Below are positions 22,441 to 35,030 of a stretch of 64,000 nt of DNA, piece by piece (the stretch's first letter is position 1; every line of letters starts with the position of its first letter). The notes under the pieces are model-generated. The model ran no database searches. It worked only from the letters and a program-made list of their open reading frames with translations, and had not been told where the DNA came from. The translations under genes were made by a program, and so were the position numbers. Source of the stretch: Rusavskia elegans (taxonomy: Eukaryota; Ascomycota; Lecanoromycetes; Teloschistales; Teloschistaceae); NCBI GenBank assembly GCA_011316305.1, contig SAUG01000098.1, positions 243,998-307,997 of the forward strand. Direction: 5' to 3'.

Positions 22441-23502
22441 ATCTAAGTACTAATTACTATTCTTATTATCTTTCGTACCGTTTATTTTTTATTCGTCGCT
22501 GCTACTAATATCAAACATTTATTATTTAATTAATTATTTAATTCGAATTTATTAAAATCATTGATTTCGATTTTATCGTTACGAATTCTAATATCAATAT
22601 ATATAATCGATAGATTTCTTTCGATAGTTTTAAATATAATAGTAGTTTGTTTAATAGCGAAAAAAAATTTATATAATAGCCCGATTTTTATTTTATAGAA
22701 AATCTCGTTTTTGATATAATAAAAATTCCCGAAACTATTTTTTTTATTATTTCCGTCTATTATAGTATCGTAAATACTTTCGTAGCTTTTATTATATCCG
22801 AATTTATCTATAGAATTACGTCTATAGTTATTATATTGCTATTATTACTCCTATTTATATATAAAATTAAGTATATCTTCTATATAAATATTATAAAAAT
22901 ATTATTTATAATAATTAATAAAGATATAGTGAAAAAATGAACTTTTATATAAATAAAAATAGAATATTATACTATAAGCGAAAGTATATAAATTTATCGA
23001 AAATAGAATATCTATAGAAATTTTATATCGTCTATAAATCTACTAGCGAAAGAAATATCTACAAAGATAATTAAATTATTATTATCAAAATAACGGATGT
23101 TAATTTTAATATTATTATAGTTTCTGATTCTTATTTATTTAATATCTATTTAAAACGTTATTTCGATTAAATTCGAATATTCGAACTCGTAATTTAAAAT
23201 CGCAATAGAAATCGTTTCTACAGCCATTACGAATGATATTTCGATGTTTTTATTACATTAAATAATAAATATCTAAATGTTAAACGTAGAAAATACTATA
23301 ATATAATCTTTAAACTAATAGAATTTAAAAAGATAATTATTGATGATTTATTTTCGATTTTAAATAAATATTGATTTTTTTAACTATATTCGTTATAATC
23401 ATATTCGCGATCTCGCTAGTAATATTAAAAATGATATTCTATTAGATTTTATTTAGAGATAATAAAGAGAAAAACTAGCAAATATATTTTATAATAATCT
23501 CC

Positions 23503-23964
23503 AGACTAGTTAATCCGGTACGAGTTTCTATCGATATCTATAACTCGACCCGATTTTTTAATAGATCGAACCGATTCGATTCGTTAAACGATCAATTCCG
23601 AGTTAAATCCGAGAACCCGATAGAAATCCGCTAAAACTTTATTGGTAGTATAATATTGTAATTAATTAAATAATTTTATTTCTAAAGAGGTAATATATTT
23701 AGATAATATATTTAATTCAACTAAAATCCCTCTAGCTAGCGCAGTTAATTAATTAAAACTTTTTAAAATTATTCGTATAATTTTTATACTAAAATTATTC
23801 TAGAGTTATACGAATTATATAGATTTAGCGAATTATTTAAATCGGATCGGATTATAAACTAGTAACCGAAAATCTATCGATTCGGTTTCTAGAAAAGTCG
23901 GAATCGATTCGGGTCGGGTCGGTTTTTCTAATTCGGATTCGAAATTCGATCCGATAACCAGTCT
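23503..23964. mobile_element. MITE-like unit with AGACT..AGTCT termini
   Basis: The left end (AGACTAGTTAATCCGG) is an imperfect inverted copy of the right end (ATCCGATAACCAGTCT), separated by 430 bp of non-coding AT-rich DNA. The GGGTCGG-rich subterminal segment recurs at 25,825, 38,700 and 45,217-45,704, so this is a dispersed family. A target duplication was not established. Confidence 0.45.
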
Positions 23965-24349
23965 AATAATTTTATAGTGGAACTAGATACGGTATTTTCT
24001 ATTAATAAAAAAAATTCCTTTTTTATTATAGTAGAAACTATAAATACTAACGAGATTTTACTAACAAATTTTTCTTTTACTTTTTTTCGAAAGCGATAAA
24101 TCTACTATCTATTTTATTCGATTTAAAGATAAAAGAATGTTTTTTTAATTATTTATCGCTTTATATTTAGATTATAGATTAGAATATAGATTGAATTATA
24201 AGTGTTAATATTTTAATATTCGATATATAATATTAGTATCGAACTATAGATTTATGGAATACTAAAACTAAAACCAAAATAAATAATTAAATATAAAAAA
24301 CTATCTATACTTCCGAATAGAAATTTTTTAAAAGGGTGTTTTTTTAAAC

Positions 24350-24767
24350 CTCGGAACGAGTTGGATCGGATCGGATTCTAGAATTTCTAATCCGATTCAG
24401 TTCGAGTTAAATTAAATCCGAGTCGGATTATAAACGAATTAGGATATAAACGAATTTTCGCGAGTTTATTCCGTTAAAAGAATTAATTAGTTAGTTATCG
24501 CACTAGTACAGGCGCTAAATTAGCGTAAATAGACTTTTCTAATATTTTATTCTATTAAAATACTAGAAATTTATACGCTAATTTAGCGCCTATATCAAAT
24601 TTTCTATAATTAGTTTTAAAAACTATTATTTTTAGTAAATCCCGTCTCGAATCTAACCCGAATCAAAACGGATTAAATCGATATCTATTTAACCCGACCC
24701 GAATTCGATCGAAATCCGTTCGAATCGAATTTAAAATAAAATAGAAATTTCTATAACCCGTTCCGAG
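24350..24767. mobile_element. Palindromic MITE-like unit with CTCGGAACG termini
   Basis: The termini CTCGGAACGAG and CGTTCCGAG are inverted copies. The centre carries a second palindrome, with arms at 24,510-24,530 and 24,568-24,591 sharing GGCGCTAAATTAGCG. No coding capacity. Confidence 0.5.
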
Positions 24768-24799
24768 AAGTATATTTTTCTATATAAGAATATAACGTT

Positions 24800-25190
24800 T
24801 CTATATATTAAAAGGCGTTGCGTTCGAGTCTAGCTATAGCCGTAGACGTAGTCCGAGCTATTAAATAGTATAAGAGTACTAGTATAGATTATTATAACTC
24901 ATCTCGTATAGCTATAAAGGTATAGTTACGATATTATAAAGCGTTATCGTTATATAGATAATTATAAAAGACGAATAAAGGCAGTTTTTAATAATTATAT
25001 TAACGATCTACGAGAAAAGTTATCTTGAAAGGGTAAAAAGCGATATATATAATAAAAAAGTCGATATACCGAATAGAGTCGATATATTAGATAGAAGCGG
25101 CCCCGTAGCTCTAACGGCTTTAACTAGACTAAGTCATTAGTTCGTTTTTCCATTTAATAAGTATAAATACTTATATAAAGTTATAGACGT
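24800..25190 (+). repeat. Solo LTR-like copy of a dispersed family
   Basis: This segment starts with GGCGTTGCG...AGCTATAGCCGTAGACG and ends with TTATAGACGTAA. Homologous copies lie at 40,188-40,394 (inverted), 44,745-44,893 (inverted fragment) and 47,262-47,680 (direct). It shares its first half with the LTRs at 40.4 and 44.3 kb. Length and dispersion suit a solo LTR. Confidence 0.45.
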
Positions 25191-25824
25191 AATACGGCTC
25201 TTTCTATAACGTTTTTATTAAACTTTTTTTTAACGTTTTCTAGATAATTTTAAAATATCTTTTTAGTTGCTAAATATTTTCTTTATCCGGAAATTCTTTT
25301 TATTTAATTAAAGATTTATCCGTTTTTTTATCTTTATTATTTATTTATTTAATTTTATATTCTTTTTTCTTTTAGTAATGATAATTCTATATAAATAGTA
25401 CTTCTACGGACGTCTTTTTAAGTAGGTCGATATAGAATTTCGAGAAGATTTTTATAGCCGGAAATTTTAAAAACGCGATAATAACTTTAATATTTTCTAT
25501 TTCGAATACTTTTATATAAGGTTTATCTTATTTTCTATCTATTAAGTTTTTTATTAATAAAAAAGATTTATTTCCTTTATTGAAATATAATCTTTTCTTA
25601 ATTTATTTAATCTTTATTTAATTTTTTCTTTTACTATTTAAATCCTGGCTTTAGTTTTATCCTAATTATTTTTTATTTTATTAATAAAAGCTTGAATAGC
25701 TAGATTTTTTAATTTAGCTATAATTTGTTATTTTAAAGTTGTACAATATAGTAATTTATTCGGTATAGTCAAGATATCTTTTTTTTATAATAAATTAATT
25801 ACTATTTATATTTTTAGAAATAGA

Positions 25825-26633
25825 TTGATCGTCGGGTCGAGTTTTAAATCCGAATTAAAGGAACCGACCCGATCCGAATCGGTTCCGACTTTTCTAGATA
25901 TCGATCCGATTCGATTCCGGGTCGAATTCGGGTTCCTCGATTTAACCCGCTAAAATAGCTTAATTCTAGTATAAAAATATATTTCTAGTATTAAAATATA
26001 AGTTTTTTTCTATATTAAAATAGATTAATCGAATATATTTTTAATTTAATATTAATATAATAATATATATAGATAATATATTCTTTTTAAACTATTATCT
26101 TTCGATCTATATAATTAGTTAGATAGTTTAATACTTCCTTTTATATTTTTATCTTTTTTTTCATATTTTTATTATTATCTACTTCTATTTTCTCTTTTAT
26201 ATTATTATTCTATTCATTAAAAATAAAATTTCTAGTTAAATATTTATTTTTCCGAAATTTAATATTAATCTATATAGAAGAATATTTTTCTATTATCTAA
26301 TACTTTTTATTAATTTTAATAATATAATTACTATTTTTATTATTTTTTTTATAAAAAGATTTAATATATTTATTAGCTATTTTTCCGCTATAACTAAATT
26401 TTCTAATAAATACCGTCTATTTTTCTAGAAAATCTAGAATTTTAATAGACTTAAGTTATTAAAAGTCGATATAATAGATTATTTATTATTAGATAAAATT
26501 AACGATTAGAACTATATATTTTATTATAATTATTTCTATCGGATTATTAATAGTAATATTAAATTTAAAAAAATATTAGAAATAAATATTTCTATATTAG
26601 ATTGTTCTATTTTTACTCGATATATTATTCCAA
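25825..26633 (+). repeat. Inverted repeat 1, left arm (outer part)
   Basis: Together with 35,031-36,235 this forms a roughly 2.0-kb arm that matches, in inverted orientation, 36,690-38,705. The outer end carries the GGGTCGG-rich terminus also seen in the MITE-like units. The arm is interrupted at 26,633/35,031 by the gypsy element. Confidence 0.65.
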
Positions 26634-26848
26634 TATAGTGGTTAGAATTCTGAACTATTCGAACGGTTTAAAGGGTTATGGAATATATATCTGGATTATA
26701 TAGTTATATATAAATTCGGATACTAACTAATTCGGTCGCTAATCGAAAGAGCGGGTATAGGAGCGAATATAGATCTAGCGTAGAGATACTTATATATATA
26801 AACCCCTTACTTTTCTATAGTTATAGAAAATCAGCTTAGAATTTTATA
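26634..26848 (+). repeat. 5' LTR of the gypsy element
   Basis: This 215-bp copy aligns along its whole length with 34,816-35,030 (shared blocks include TATATCTGGATTATATAG and AAATCAGCTT). Differences are mostly C/T or G/A, as RIP produces. The ends look like TGT...ACA changed to TAT...ATA. Confidence 0.85.
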
Positions 26849-28117
26849 CTAGTAGTAATAACTTTTTAGGCTATAAATAATCTAATTTTTATTCTATTAT
26901 TAAAGTTTCTTTAAATCGGTTTTACCTACCTTTATAAACGAGATTTTTTAACCTTAAATGTAAATTCCTAAATAAGATACTCTTTCTACCTTTAGTTCGG
27001 CGCTAGTATAGAGCGAATAATAATATATAATAAAAATACGGCCTTTTCTAAAGTTCGTATAAACTAGAAGTCCCGTTATAGGACCTCCTTAAATAATTTT
27101 CTTACAACCTAATTCGCTACTATCTCTACTATAGAGAAAGATATTTCTAGAAAAGGCGTTAGTCTCGGGGGTACCCTAGATATTCCCGGAAATAATAATT
27201 TTTATAACGGCGATAACGAAAGTAGACCTAGTAATAGACGTAATCGACCCTTTAGACGTTTTTATATAAACTATAGAAATAGCTATACCGGTTTAGATTA
27301 TCGTCGTTCCTATTATAGTAGCTCTAATCTAGGGCTACTAGGGCTTTCTAGTAGAGACTCTAATCCGCTATTATATAGGTTTATTTTTCCTAATATCTCT
27401 AATATCTCTATAGCCTATATAATATAGGACGCCTATAATAAAAAGCCTCCTGACTTTAAAGGTTATAAACGTAACTACTATATCGCCTATATTTAGTTCC
27501 GCCGTTATAAATACTACTACTTATTTTATAGTATGACTATCGCGGACCCCGTTTTCTATAATAGTTAATATTTTATTAATAATACTAAGCCGTCGTACAT
27601 TAAGCAGGTCTCTAACCTAGATAAGAGCTCCTAGAAATACTTTAAAGAGGCCTTTCTAGAAGGATAGAATAAGCCGAATTTTATAGAAAATACTTTAGCT
27701 ATTTAGTATAGATTAGCCTAGAATAAGAAATTTAGTAATATTAAAGATTACAGTTTTACTTTTATTAAATTATATATAGATATTAAAAAAAAAATTAGCG
27801 AGTATACTACTTTAAAGTATTTTATTAATTATCTAAAATCTAATACCTAGATAGTTACTAAAAGATATCTTACTTTATATTAATAAAATAGATAACTAGT
27901 AAATCTTATAAATATTATAAACGCTATAATAATATTTAAAAAAATTACTACTAAATATTATAGTAACCGGAATACTATAGCTTTTTCGATAATCGAATAA
28001 TCTAGTACTACTAAAATTTACTCTATAAATACTAGTAGTCGAGGCGGCCGCGATTAAAGCCGAAATAGCCGAAAAGAAAAAGATAGACGAGGGGGATTAA
28101 ATAGTACGAGTAAATAC

Positions 28118-28175
28118 TATAATTATAGAATGCCTAGCTATTATAAAAAAGATTACCGGAACGCTTATATTCTAA
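28118..28175 (+). pseudogene. gag zinc knuckle remnant of the gypsy element
   Basis: The frame reads YNYRMPSYYKKDYRNAY. The spacing fits a CX2CX4HX4C nucleic-acid-binding knuckle in which the Cys and His codons have become Tyr through G-to-A/C-to-T change. It marks the 3' end of the gag region. Confidence 0.6.
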
Positions 28176-29339
28176 GATATACTCCTATAAAATAGATCTT
28201 TTCCGAAAAAAAAAGTCTATCGGCGACGGCTAATAATATATTATCGGAAAATAAATAGCATTATATATATCTAAATATATATATAATACCGATAAAAAGC
28301 TTTTAATAGTAGAAGAATAGCTCGGTCTAATTAAAATAAGGATTAAGGAATTAGAGATAACTTTTAAAAAAACGCCGGAAGAGGCCTTAACTGCTTCCCG
28401 CGATATAATACTGTCGCTTAAAAATATATAGGATAGTAAGCAACTTTTATATATAGGTCGAATACCGGGACTTAATAGATAGATATAGTTCGATCTAGAA
28501 ATTAGTAAAAATTACTTTAAAGTTTTTACTAATTTAGATACTACTAACTATTTTATCGCTAGGCGTATTATTAATCTACTAAAATTAAAGCTTTAGTAGT
28601 TAATAGACAGAATATAGCTTAAAAGCGGTAAAACTATAAATATTTTAGGAGCGACGGAGTTTTTATAGTTTTATAGAACCTTTTCTACTACTACTCTTTA
28701 TAAAATATTAGATATAGACTATAATCTAATTTTCGAGGAAAACTTCTAGAAGTAGTATAATTTAGTATCTAACTATAATATTCTAGGAATATAAATTTAG
28801 AAGAATAGAGTTATATATTAGTTATATAATACTTCGAATATCTATTATTTATAATTTTTTAAAAATACTCTAACCGAATTTTCCGAAATTAATTTTAGAA
28901 GATTCGAATAATTTATTAGAAAGGGTATATAGGCCTGTCTATATATTATATAAAACAAATCCGACTTTCCGGAATAATTTAATCCGGTTTAGAAAATAAT
29001 AGACTATATAGAACTAAATAAAGTTCTCGGTTTAAAATTTTTAAATTATTTCTAAAATAATCTTCCGATAAAACTACTACTTGAGAAACTATTAGATTAT
29101 ATTATTAAAACCGGCGAGGTTCGGCTTATTAACTAAGTTTACTATAGTTTATTTTCTAAATAGAATAAAGAGTAGAAATATTAAATTAAGTATTTTACCG
29201 AGCGAGGATTAATTTAATTAAATTAATTTTTTTAGGGCGCGCCTATTTTTTTTACTAAAAAAAAAAAGATAGTAGCTAGCGTATATATATCGACTACTAG
29301 GGCTTAAATAGTATAATTATATGGAATAGGTATCCGTTA

Positions 29340-29780
29340 CCTAAAATTTAAAATTATCTAGATACTATCGGGATAGTAAAATACTTTAGTAAAATTAATC
29401 TAATAAGCGGTTACTAGTAGATTAATATTATCGATAAAAATTATATAAAAACGGCTTTTAATACTAAAGCTAGTAAATATAAGTTTTTAGTTATACTATT
29501 TAGATTAACGAACGTACCTATAACGTTTTAAACTATAATAAATAATATACTTAGGCCGTTTTTCGACGATTTCGTAGTTATTTATCTCGATAATATTTTA
29601 ATCTATTTAAAAAACGAGAAGGAGTATATATAGTATATTAAAGCTATTATAGAAGTACTCGAAAAGAATTAACTATTCGCGAAACCTTCGAAGTATCTAT
29701 TTTTTTAGAAGTATATTAAATTCTGCGGATATATCGTCAGTATTAGAAAAGTCCGTATAGATATAGCGAAAGTAAAAGTT
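29340..29780 (+). pseudogene. Reverse transcriptase remnant of the gypsy element
   Basis: Clear fragments of the polymerase core are NYIKTAFNTKASKYKFLV, then RLTNVPITF, then FDDFVVIYLDNILIYL (the YLDD catalytic box with one Asp changed to Asn) and KYIKFCGYIVS. The order and spacing are those of Ty3/gypsy reverse transcriptases. In-frame stops are frequent. Confidence 0.88.
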
Positions 29781-30029
29781 ATTAAAGACTAGCTGCTGCT
29801 ATAAATAGTATATAATATACGGTCTTTTTTAGAGTTATATACCTATTACCGCAGATTTATAAAAGATTTTATACTAATATACGAACCTTTCTATAAATTA
29901 ATCTAGAATTTAAAAGATAAAAAATATAAACTAATTCGAATAAATTTCTCCGCTCGAAATATATACGAACTAATTAAGAATATTATAATAAGCGATAAGG
30001 TACTTATTTAACTCGATATAATTCTACTT

Positions 30030-30400
30030 TTTATTATTAAAACGGATACTTCCGATTTTAGATAGGGCGCTATTCTTTACTAGGTTAATACCGATAGTAT
30101 TAAATAGCCTATTACTTTTAAAATTAAGGTATTTATATCTATAGAATATGATTACGCTACCTATAAATAAGAACTTTTTATTATTAAGGAATTTCTACGG
30201 CGATAGTATTACTATATTAAAAACGGAATAACTATAACTATTAGAATGGATTATATAGACTTATAATACTTTAAAACTACTACTAAACCTTCTAGAAAGC
30301 TCGTTTACTAGCTCGCGGAGTTCGGGGAATATAAACTCGATATTAAATATATACCGGATAGTAAAATAACGGTAGTAGATATTTTAAACTGAAAAGGAAA
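30030..30400 (+). pseudogene. RNase H remnant of the gypsy element
   Basis: The frame contains KTDTSDFR and GAILY, a hallmark of retroelement RNase H, then SIEYDYATYK and ELFIIKEFL, and the terminal linker YIPDSKITVVDILN. Stops interrupt it. Confidence 0.8.
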
Positions 30401-30839
30401 CTTCTAGTTATTTACTAGCGAAGTCGATAACTATACGATTTTATTTAATAATATTATTAGAGTTTTTACGGAGTCTAGAACTCTGCCTAATAATCCGAAA
30501 ATAAAGGCTATTTTAGAAAAATATAAATACTATTTCCGAGTTAAAAATAATACGGTATAATATCGGGACTCGCTATAGGATAGTTAGATACCCTATACTT
30601 TAGTATAGGCTTATATAAATTTCCTAGACTATATCTATAAATTATATAGTTACTATTCGTACGAAAAAATAATAGATATTATTTATATAAAATAGTAGTA
30701 GCTTAAGATAAAAAAAGATATTAAGTATTATATTAAATACTATCCTAAATATTAGCTTACTACTATCTCTTATAATATTAAACGAGATATAATATATTTC
30801 TCTAGTATCTAAAAAAATAGATTAAATTCTTTTAAACGC

Positions 30840-31420
30840 TAGAGATTCGATTTTATCGGTTATTTACTAGAAACTAACTAGAGTAATAAATAAATTATAA
30901 CTACGATTAACTACGCTACTAGATAGCTTATAATTTAGTCGCTTCTAAACGTAATAGTAGAAGTACTAGCCGAATTTATTATTTATCGGATCTACTATAA
31001 TTATAGCTTTCCGAAGGAAATTATTATTAATTAAAGTATAAATCTTTAGATTCTAGCTATAGATAAGGTATACCGCCTACTAGAAGTTAAGTATCGAGGT
31101 ACAACGCCTTATTATTTACGAACGAATAGCGCTATTAAAAGGTTTAACGGAGTTTTCGGGAAAATATTTACTAAATACTATATCAGATAGTCGAAAAAAA
31201 TTTAAAATCTTTATTTAGACTAGATTCTATTTACTATACGTATTTATATATATATAACTACTATATTTTACCCTTCTATTTATTTTATAGTATTAATCCG
31301 ACGCTATCGACTAATATTTCTGGCTTTTTTCCGGAAGGATATAATAAGAAAATCGATTTTATAATATCTTTTTCGCGCGATCGAGTTAAGGTATTTAAAG
31401 ATATAATAGTATAAATAAAA
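30840..31420 (+). pseudogene. Integrase core remnant of the gypsy element
   Basis: The frame reads FDFIGYLLETN, then NYATR and, further on, TPYYLRTNSAIKRFNGVF, which corresponds to the terminal part of the DD35E integrase core (P.....NG..ERFNG). It sits downstream of RNase H as in Ty3/gypsy elements. Confidence 0.78.
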
Positions 31421-33197
31421 ACTAATAAAAAGGTATAGAATTTAAAGATAAAAGGTAATACCTTTATTAAAGAGGATATAGTTTTAATTAGGACTAAATA
31501 ATTTTAAAAATTCGCGGTTAACTAGTATAGTCTATATAAGGTTATTTAAGCGGAGATTTTAAATACCTATATCCTAAAACCTTCTAGTAAGTTAGCTAAT
31601 AAATACCTAATTAGTAGAGATCGTATAAAGAAATATTTTATAGAAGGAGATATTACTATTAAATAGAGAATATTTTATAGACGTAGAAGATTAAAGAAAG
31701 TTACCGTAGAGTAGCTTTCGCTAGGCGGAAAGCGTAAACGAGGAAGGCTTTATAAACTAAAACTAGTAAAGAATCTAGATTATAATTATTTATTTAAATT
31801 TAGTCTATACCTATAAATAATCTCCGCGAAAAAGGCGATAATAAGATATAAACTTCTAGAAAAAAGAGAAATTAGTTAGGTTTTTAGTTTTATTTATTAT
31901 TTTATATATTTATATACGTTAAAATATACTTTAATTATAAATTAGATATAATATCTTTACCTTTTATTTATTTTAAAAAAAAGTTATTCTCGTTAATTTT
32001 CTATAGAATAAAGAGTAAATAAAGATATAAATAATCCTAAAGTAATACTAAAGCGGAACTTCTTACTAGTTTATAGAATTATATTTAATAAAGACTTAAT
32101 AATAACTTTAAGTACGGTCTTTTATCCTAGGATATATACGATATATATTTCTTAATTAAAAGAATTTAAATCGAAAGTTCGACGAATTAAACCCGTTTAT
32201 ACTCTAGTATAAAGTGGAGATATAATAGAGCCGCCCCTTATAATATAATTATTATACCTTAAATATAGCTACGCCGAAGTCTAAATAACTATCTACTATT
32301 TTTTAGTTTTAGTATATCTACCGCCTTCGACAGGGCCGAGGTTCCTATTAAGAACTAGAAGAATCTTTATTAATAAGGTCGAGGTCTACGCGTTCGTATT
32401 CCCTTTCGTTTTAGAACCGATCTATTTAATATTAAGCCGCTATATACTATACCTTAAAAGTACGTATACAGCGGGCCTTACGGCAAGCTGTACGGGCGTT
32501 AGTAGGAGTAGCTAGTAAAAGTAGTATACTTCTTAGACCTAAAGGCGCTAAAAAGAGAGAAAACAATCTCTAAAAAGATATAGGGGCGAGCTAAGAATTT
32601 AATTACGTACGATCGGTATCCGATAAAAGTATATAGCTAAGCGAGTTTATAGCCCTTAATATATACGATAGAGATCTAACTAATAGACGACTACTAGCCC
32701 TTTTTCTTTTAATTATATTCGCTAATAAGATCTCGGTTTAGATTATAGAAAGTTTATTTTTATATCCAGGTCTATTAGAGTTATTAATAGTAGACTAGAA
32801 AGATAAAGCTAGAAAATTAAAGTTTCTATTACTCTATAGAAAATCGGACGGAAAAATATTACGGTCTATAATTCGTTTTAACGATAATCGATATAGTTAT
32901 AGCGGAATAGGAGGAAGCGGTAAAGGATTATCGCCTATATAGTTTCTAGTTCTTGTAACCGCTCGTTTTCTAGAAGATTACGAGATCTATACCTATAACG
33001 AAAACTCTATACCGACTATAGGTTACGATTTATATAAAGATAAATACGGATAATTACTTTAGCGGTACTTTTATAGATAGTTACTATAGATATCTCCGAA
33101 TTCCTATCGTATATTTATATAGTATATAAAAGAATAGGTAATATCGCTAGTATAAAAGCTATAAAGCTTATTCGTTTAAATTCTATATAGCTGGAAT

Positions 33198-34167
33198 CCC
33201 CCCTGGAAGGCTTCTATCTGGAGTTATATTGAGTTTTCATATATATATATATATTTTATCAACGTTATATACGGCAACGATTGTTATATTTCACGTATAA
33301 AGAAATTTTTACAGCCAAAGGTATATAGTTCGTCAGGCAAGGTTTATAGCGCAGTCAATCACTTCTATTTAACTATTTCCTTCTTTATTCGATTACGAAT
33401 CCTCTACTATATAAGTATAACTCCGTTACTCGCAGTCTTCGGTCCAGTTTAAATACTATATATTCCTTCCTCGACGTTATATATAATTATCAGCTTCCAA
33501 TATTTCCGCTATATCAACCTATATACTGCGAAGTAGATATCTATATCCGTCGCCTCGGCTATACTTATTATATAACCCGTACCTAAACGCTCCGCTAAGC
33601 TATTAAGGTACTCTTTAGTATATCTAGCTTTAAAAGAGTTACTAGATAGTACGCTGGCTACTATAGCTAGAAGCTTTACCCGGTTAATTCGGCTAAAAGG
33701 AGGTAGGGAGGTCGGATAGCGCGTTTTAAAGGTAGTAAGGAAGCTATTTTTATCGAAGTTAAAATAGGTTACTCTAGCTATAACGAGGTAGTCGATAACC
33801 GCGCGGGTAGATATAGTTATTACGGATATATTACCGTCTGGTTTAGCCTATAGCTATAGCTGTTAGCGGGAGTATATACGTATATAAAGGCTTTTAGGCT
33901 TATATTACTAGTAAAAGAAAAAGAAGCGATAACTACGAGGTATATTTATCTATAAAAATTTCTACGTTAGTTAAATTATCGATAGAAGGATACGTTATAT
34001 TACTGAATAAATTTAAATTAAAATTCTATAGAAAGAACCGTTATTTACGTTAACTAAATTTAGGTATAAATTCTGGTATCGTATATTTAATACTGGTATA
34101 CCAACGCTTGATTTACTTACCGAACCACTGGTTCACCGGGTACCAAAACCAAAACCAAATTAACTAA
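33198..34167 (+). mobile_element. Novel 0.97-kb repeated element, copy A
   Basis: This copy is flanked by a perfect 13-bp duplication ATATAGCTGGAAT (33,185-33,197 and 34,168-34,180), so its limits are exact. It starts CCCCTGGAAGGCTTC and ends in an A-rich tail with the tandem motif ACCAAA followed by TTAACTAA. On the minus strand a frame of about 100 codons is open (for example YLVIARVTYFNFDKNSF, RVKLLAIVASVLSSN, KEYLNSLAERLGTGYIIS). The first 180 bp and last 60 bp keep CpA, whereas the middle is depleted. It is inserted in the 3' non-coding part of the gypsy element. No known family recognised. Confidence 0.8.
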
Positions 34168-34815
34168 ATATAGCTGGAATAAAATTAGTCGCTCGAAAGA
34201 AAGTAGGTCGTATATATCTAAAGAACGACTTATTTATATAAATAGTATTAAGTTCTTATAGATATATAATCTAGATAAATCGGCTAAATTTACCGAAATA
34301 TTCTATACGAATTTCGATATTTTAACGCCGGAAATTATTAGGAAAGATAACGTTTCCTAAAACAAATTAACGGAACTACTAATATAAGTAATATCTCTAT
34401 CGAATAGTCTAATTTATAGTATCTATTACTATATAAAGATAGTAATTTCCTCTATAAATAATAATTACTACTTTATTAGCTCGCTATCTATTATCTTATA
34501 AGAATTTTATAATAATTTTAACCGTCGCCGGATTAGATACGATATATTATAATAGTTATTATTACTATTATTAGAGCAGATAATTAATAATATTATTAAG
34601 AGGAAAAGTTCCGAGAGTTAAAAAGTTCGAGATTATAGTAGTTAATAGCGAGCTTCTACTAATATATTTATTTACTTCTATATAATTAATCTAAAGGTAA
34701 ACTTTTACTCTTCGCTTTACTTTATTTATTATTACTAGTTATAGTTTTATTTCTATTACTATTTAGCTTTAAAAAATAATTACTTCCCCCTATATCTTAT
34801 TTAAGAAGAGGAGAA

Positions 34816-35030
34816 TATAGTAGTTAGAATTCTAAATTACTTAAATAGTTTAAAGGATTATAGAATATATATCTGGATTATATAGTTATATACGAATTCG
34901 GATACTAATTAATCCGGTCGTTAATCGTAAAAGCGGGTATAGAAACGGATATAGGTCTAGTATAGAGATGCTTGTATATATAAATGCTTTACTTCTCTAT
35001 AGTCATAGGAAATCAGCTTGGAATTCTATA
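34816..35030 (+). repeat. 3' LTR of the gypsy element
   Basis: This is the partner of the 5' LTR, also 215 bp, and directly preceded by a purine-only tract at 34,803-34,815. Confidence 0.85.

Larger units (their letters stand above)
26634..35030 (+). mobile_element. Ty3/gypsy LTR retrotransposon, RIP-inactivated
   Basis: Direct repeats of 215 bp flank the element (26,634-26,848 and 34,816-35,030). A polypurine tract AAGAAGAGGAGAA sits immediately before the right LTR. Between them, plus-strand remnants appear in the order gag zinc knuckle, reverse transcriptase, RNase H, integrase, which is the Ty3/gypsy order. All frames are broken by many TAA/TAG codons at former CAA/CAG/TGG sites, so it is non-functional. 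The element interrupts inverted repeat 1, whose intact other arm shows the empty site. A 0.97-kb element is nested at 33,198-34,167. Confidence 0.88.

Noticed and set aside
33198..34167. Reading the 0.97-kb element as a solo LTR
   Set aside because: The flanking duplication is 13 bp (11-13 bp in other copies), and the ends lack TG..CA, unlike LTR insertions.
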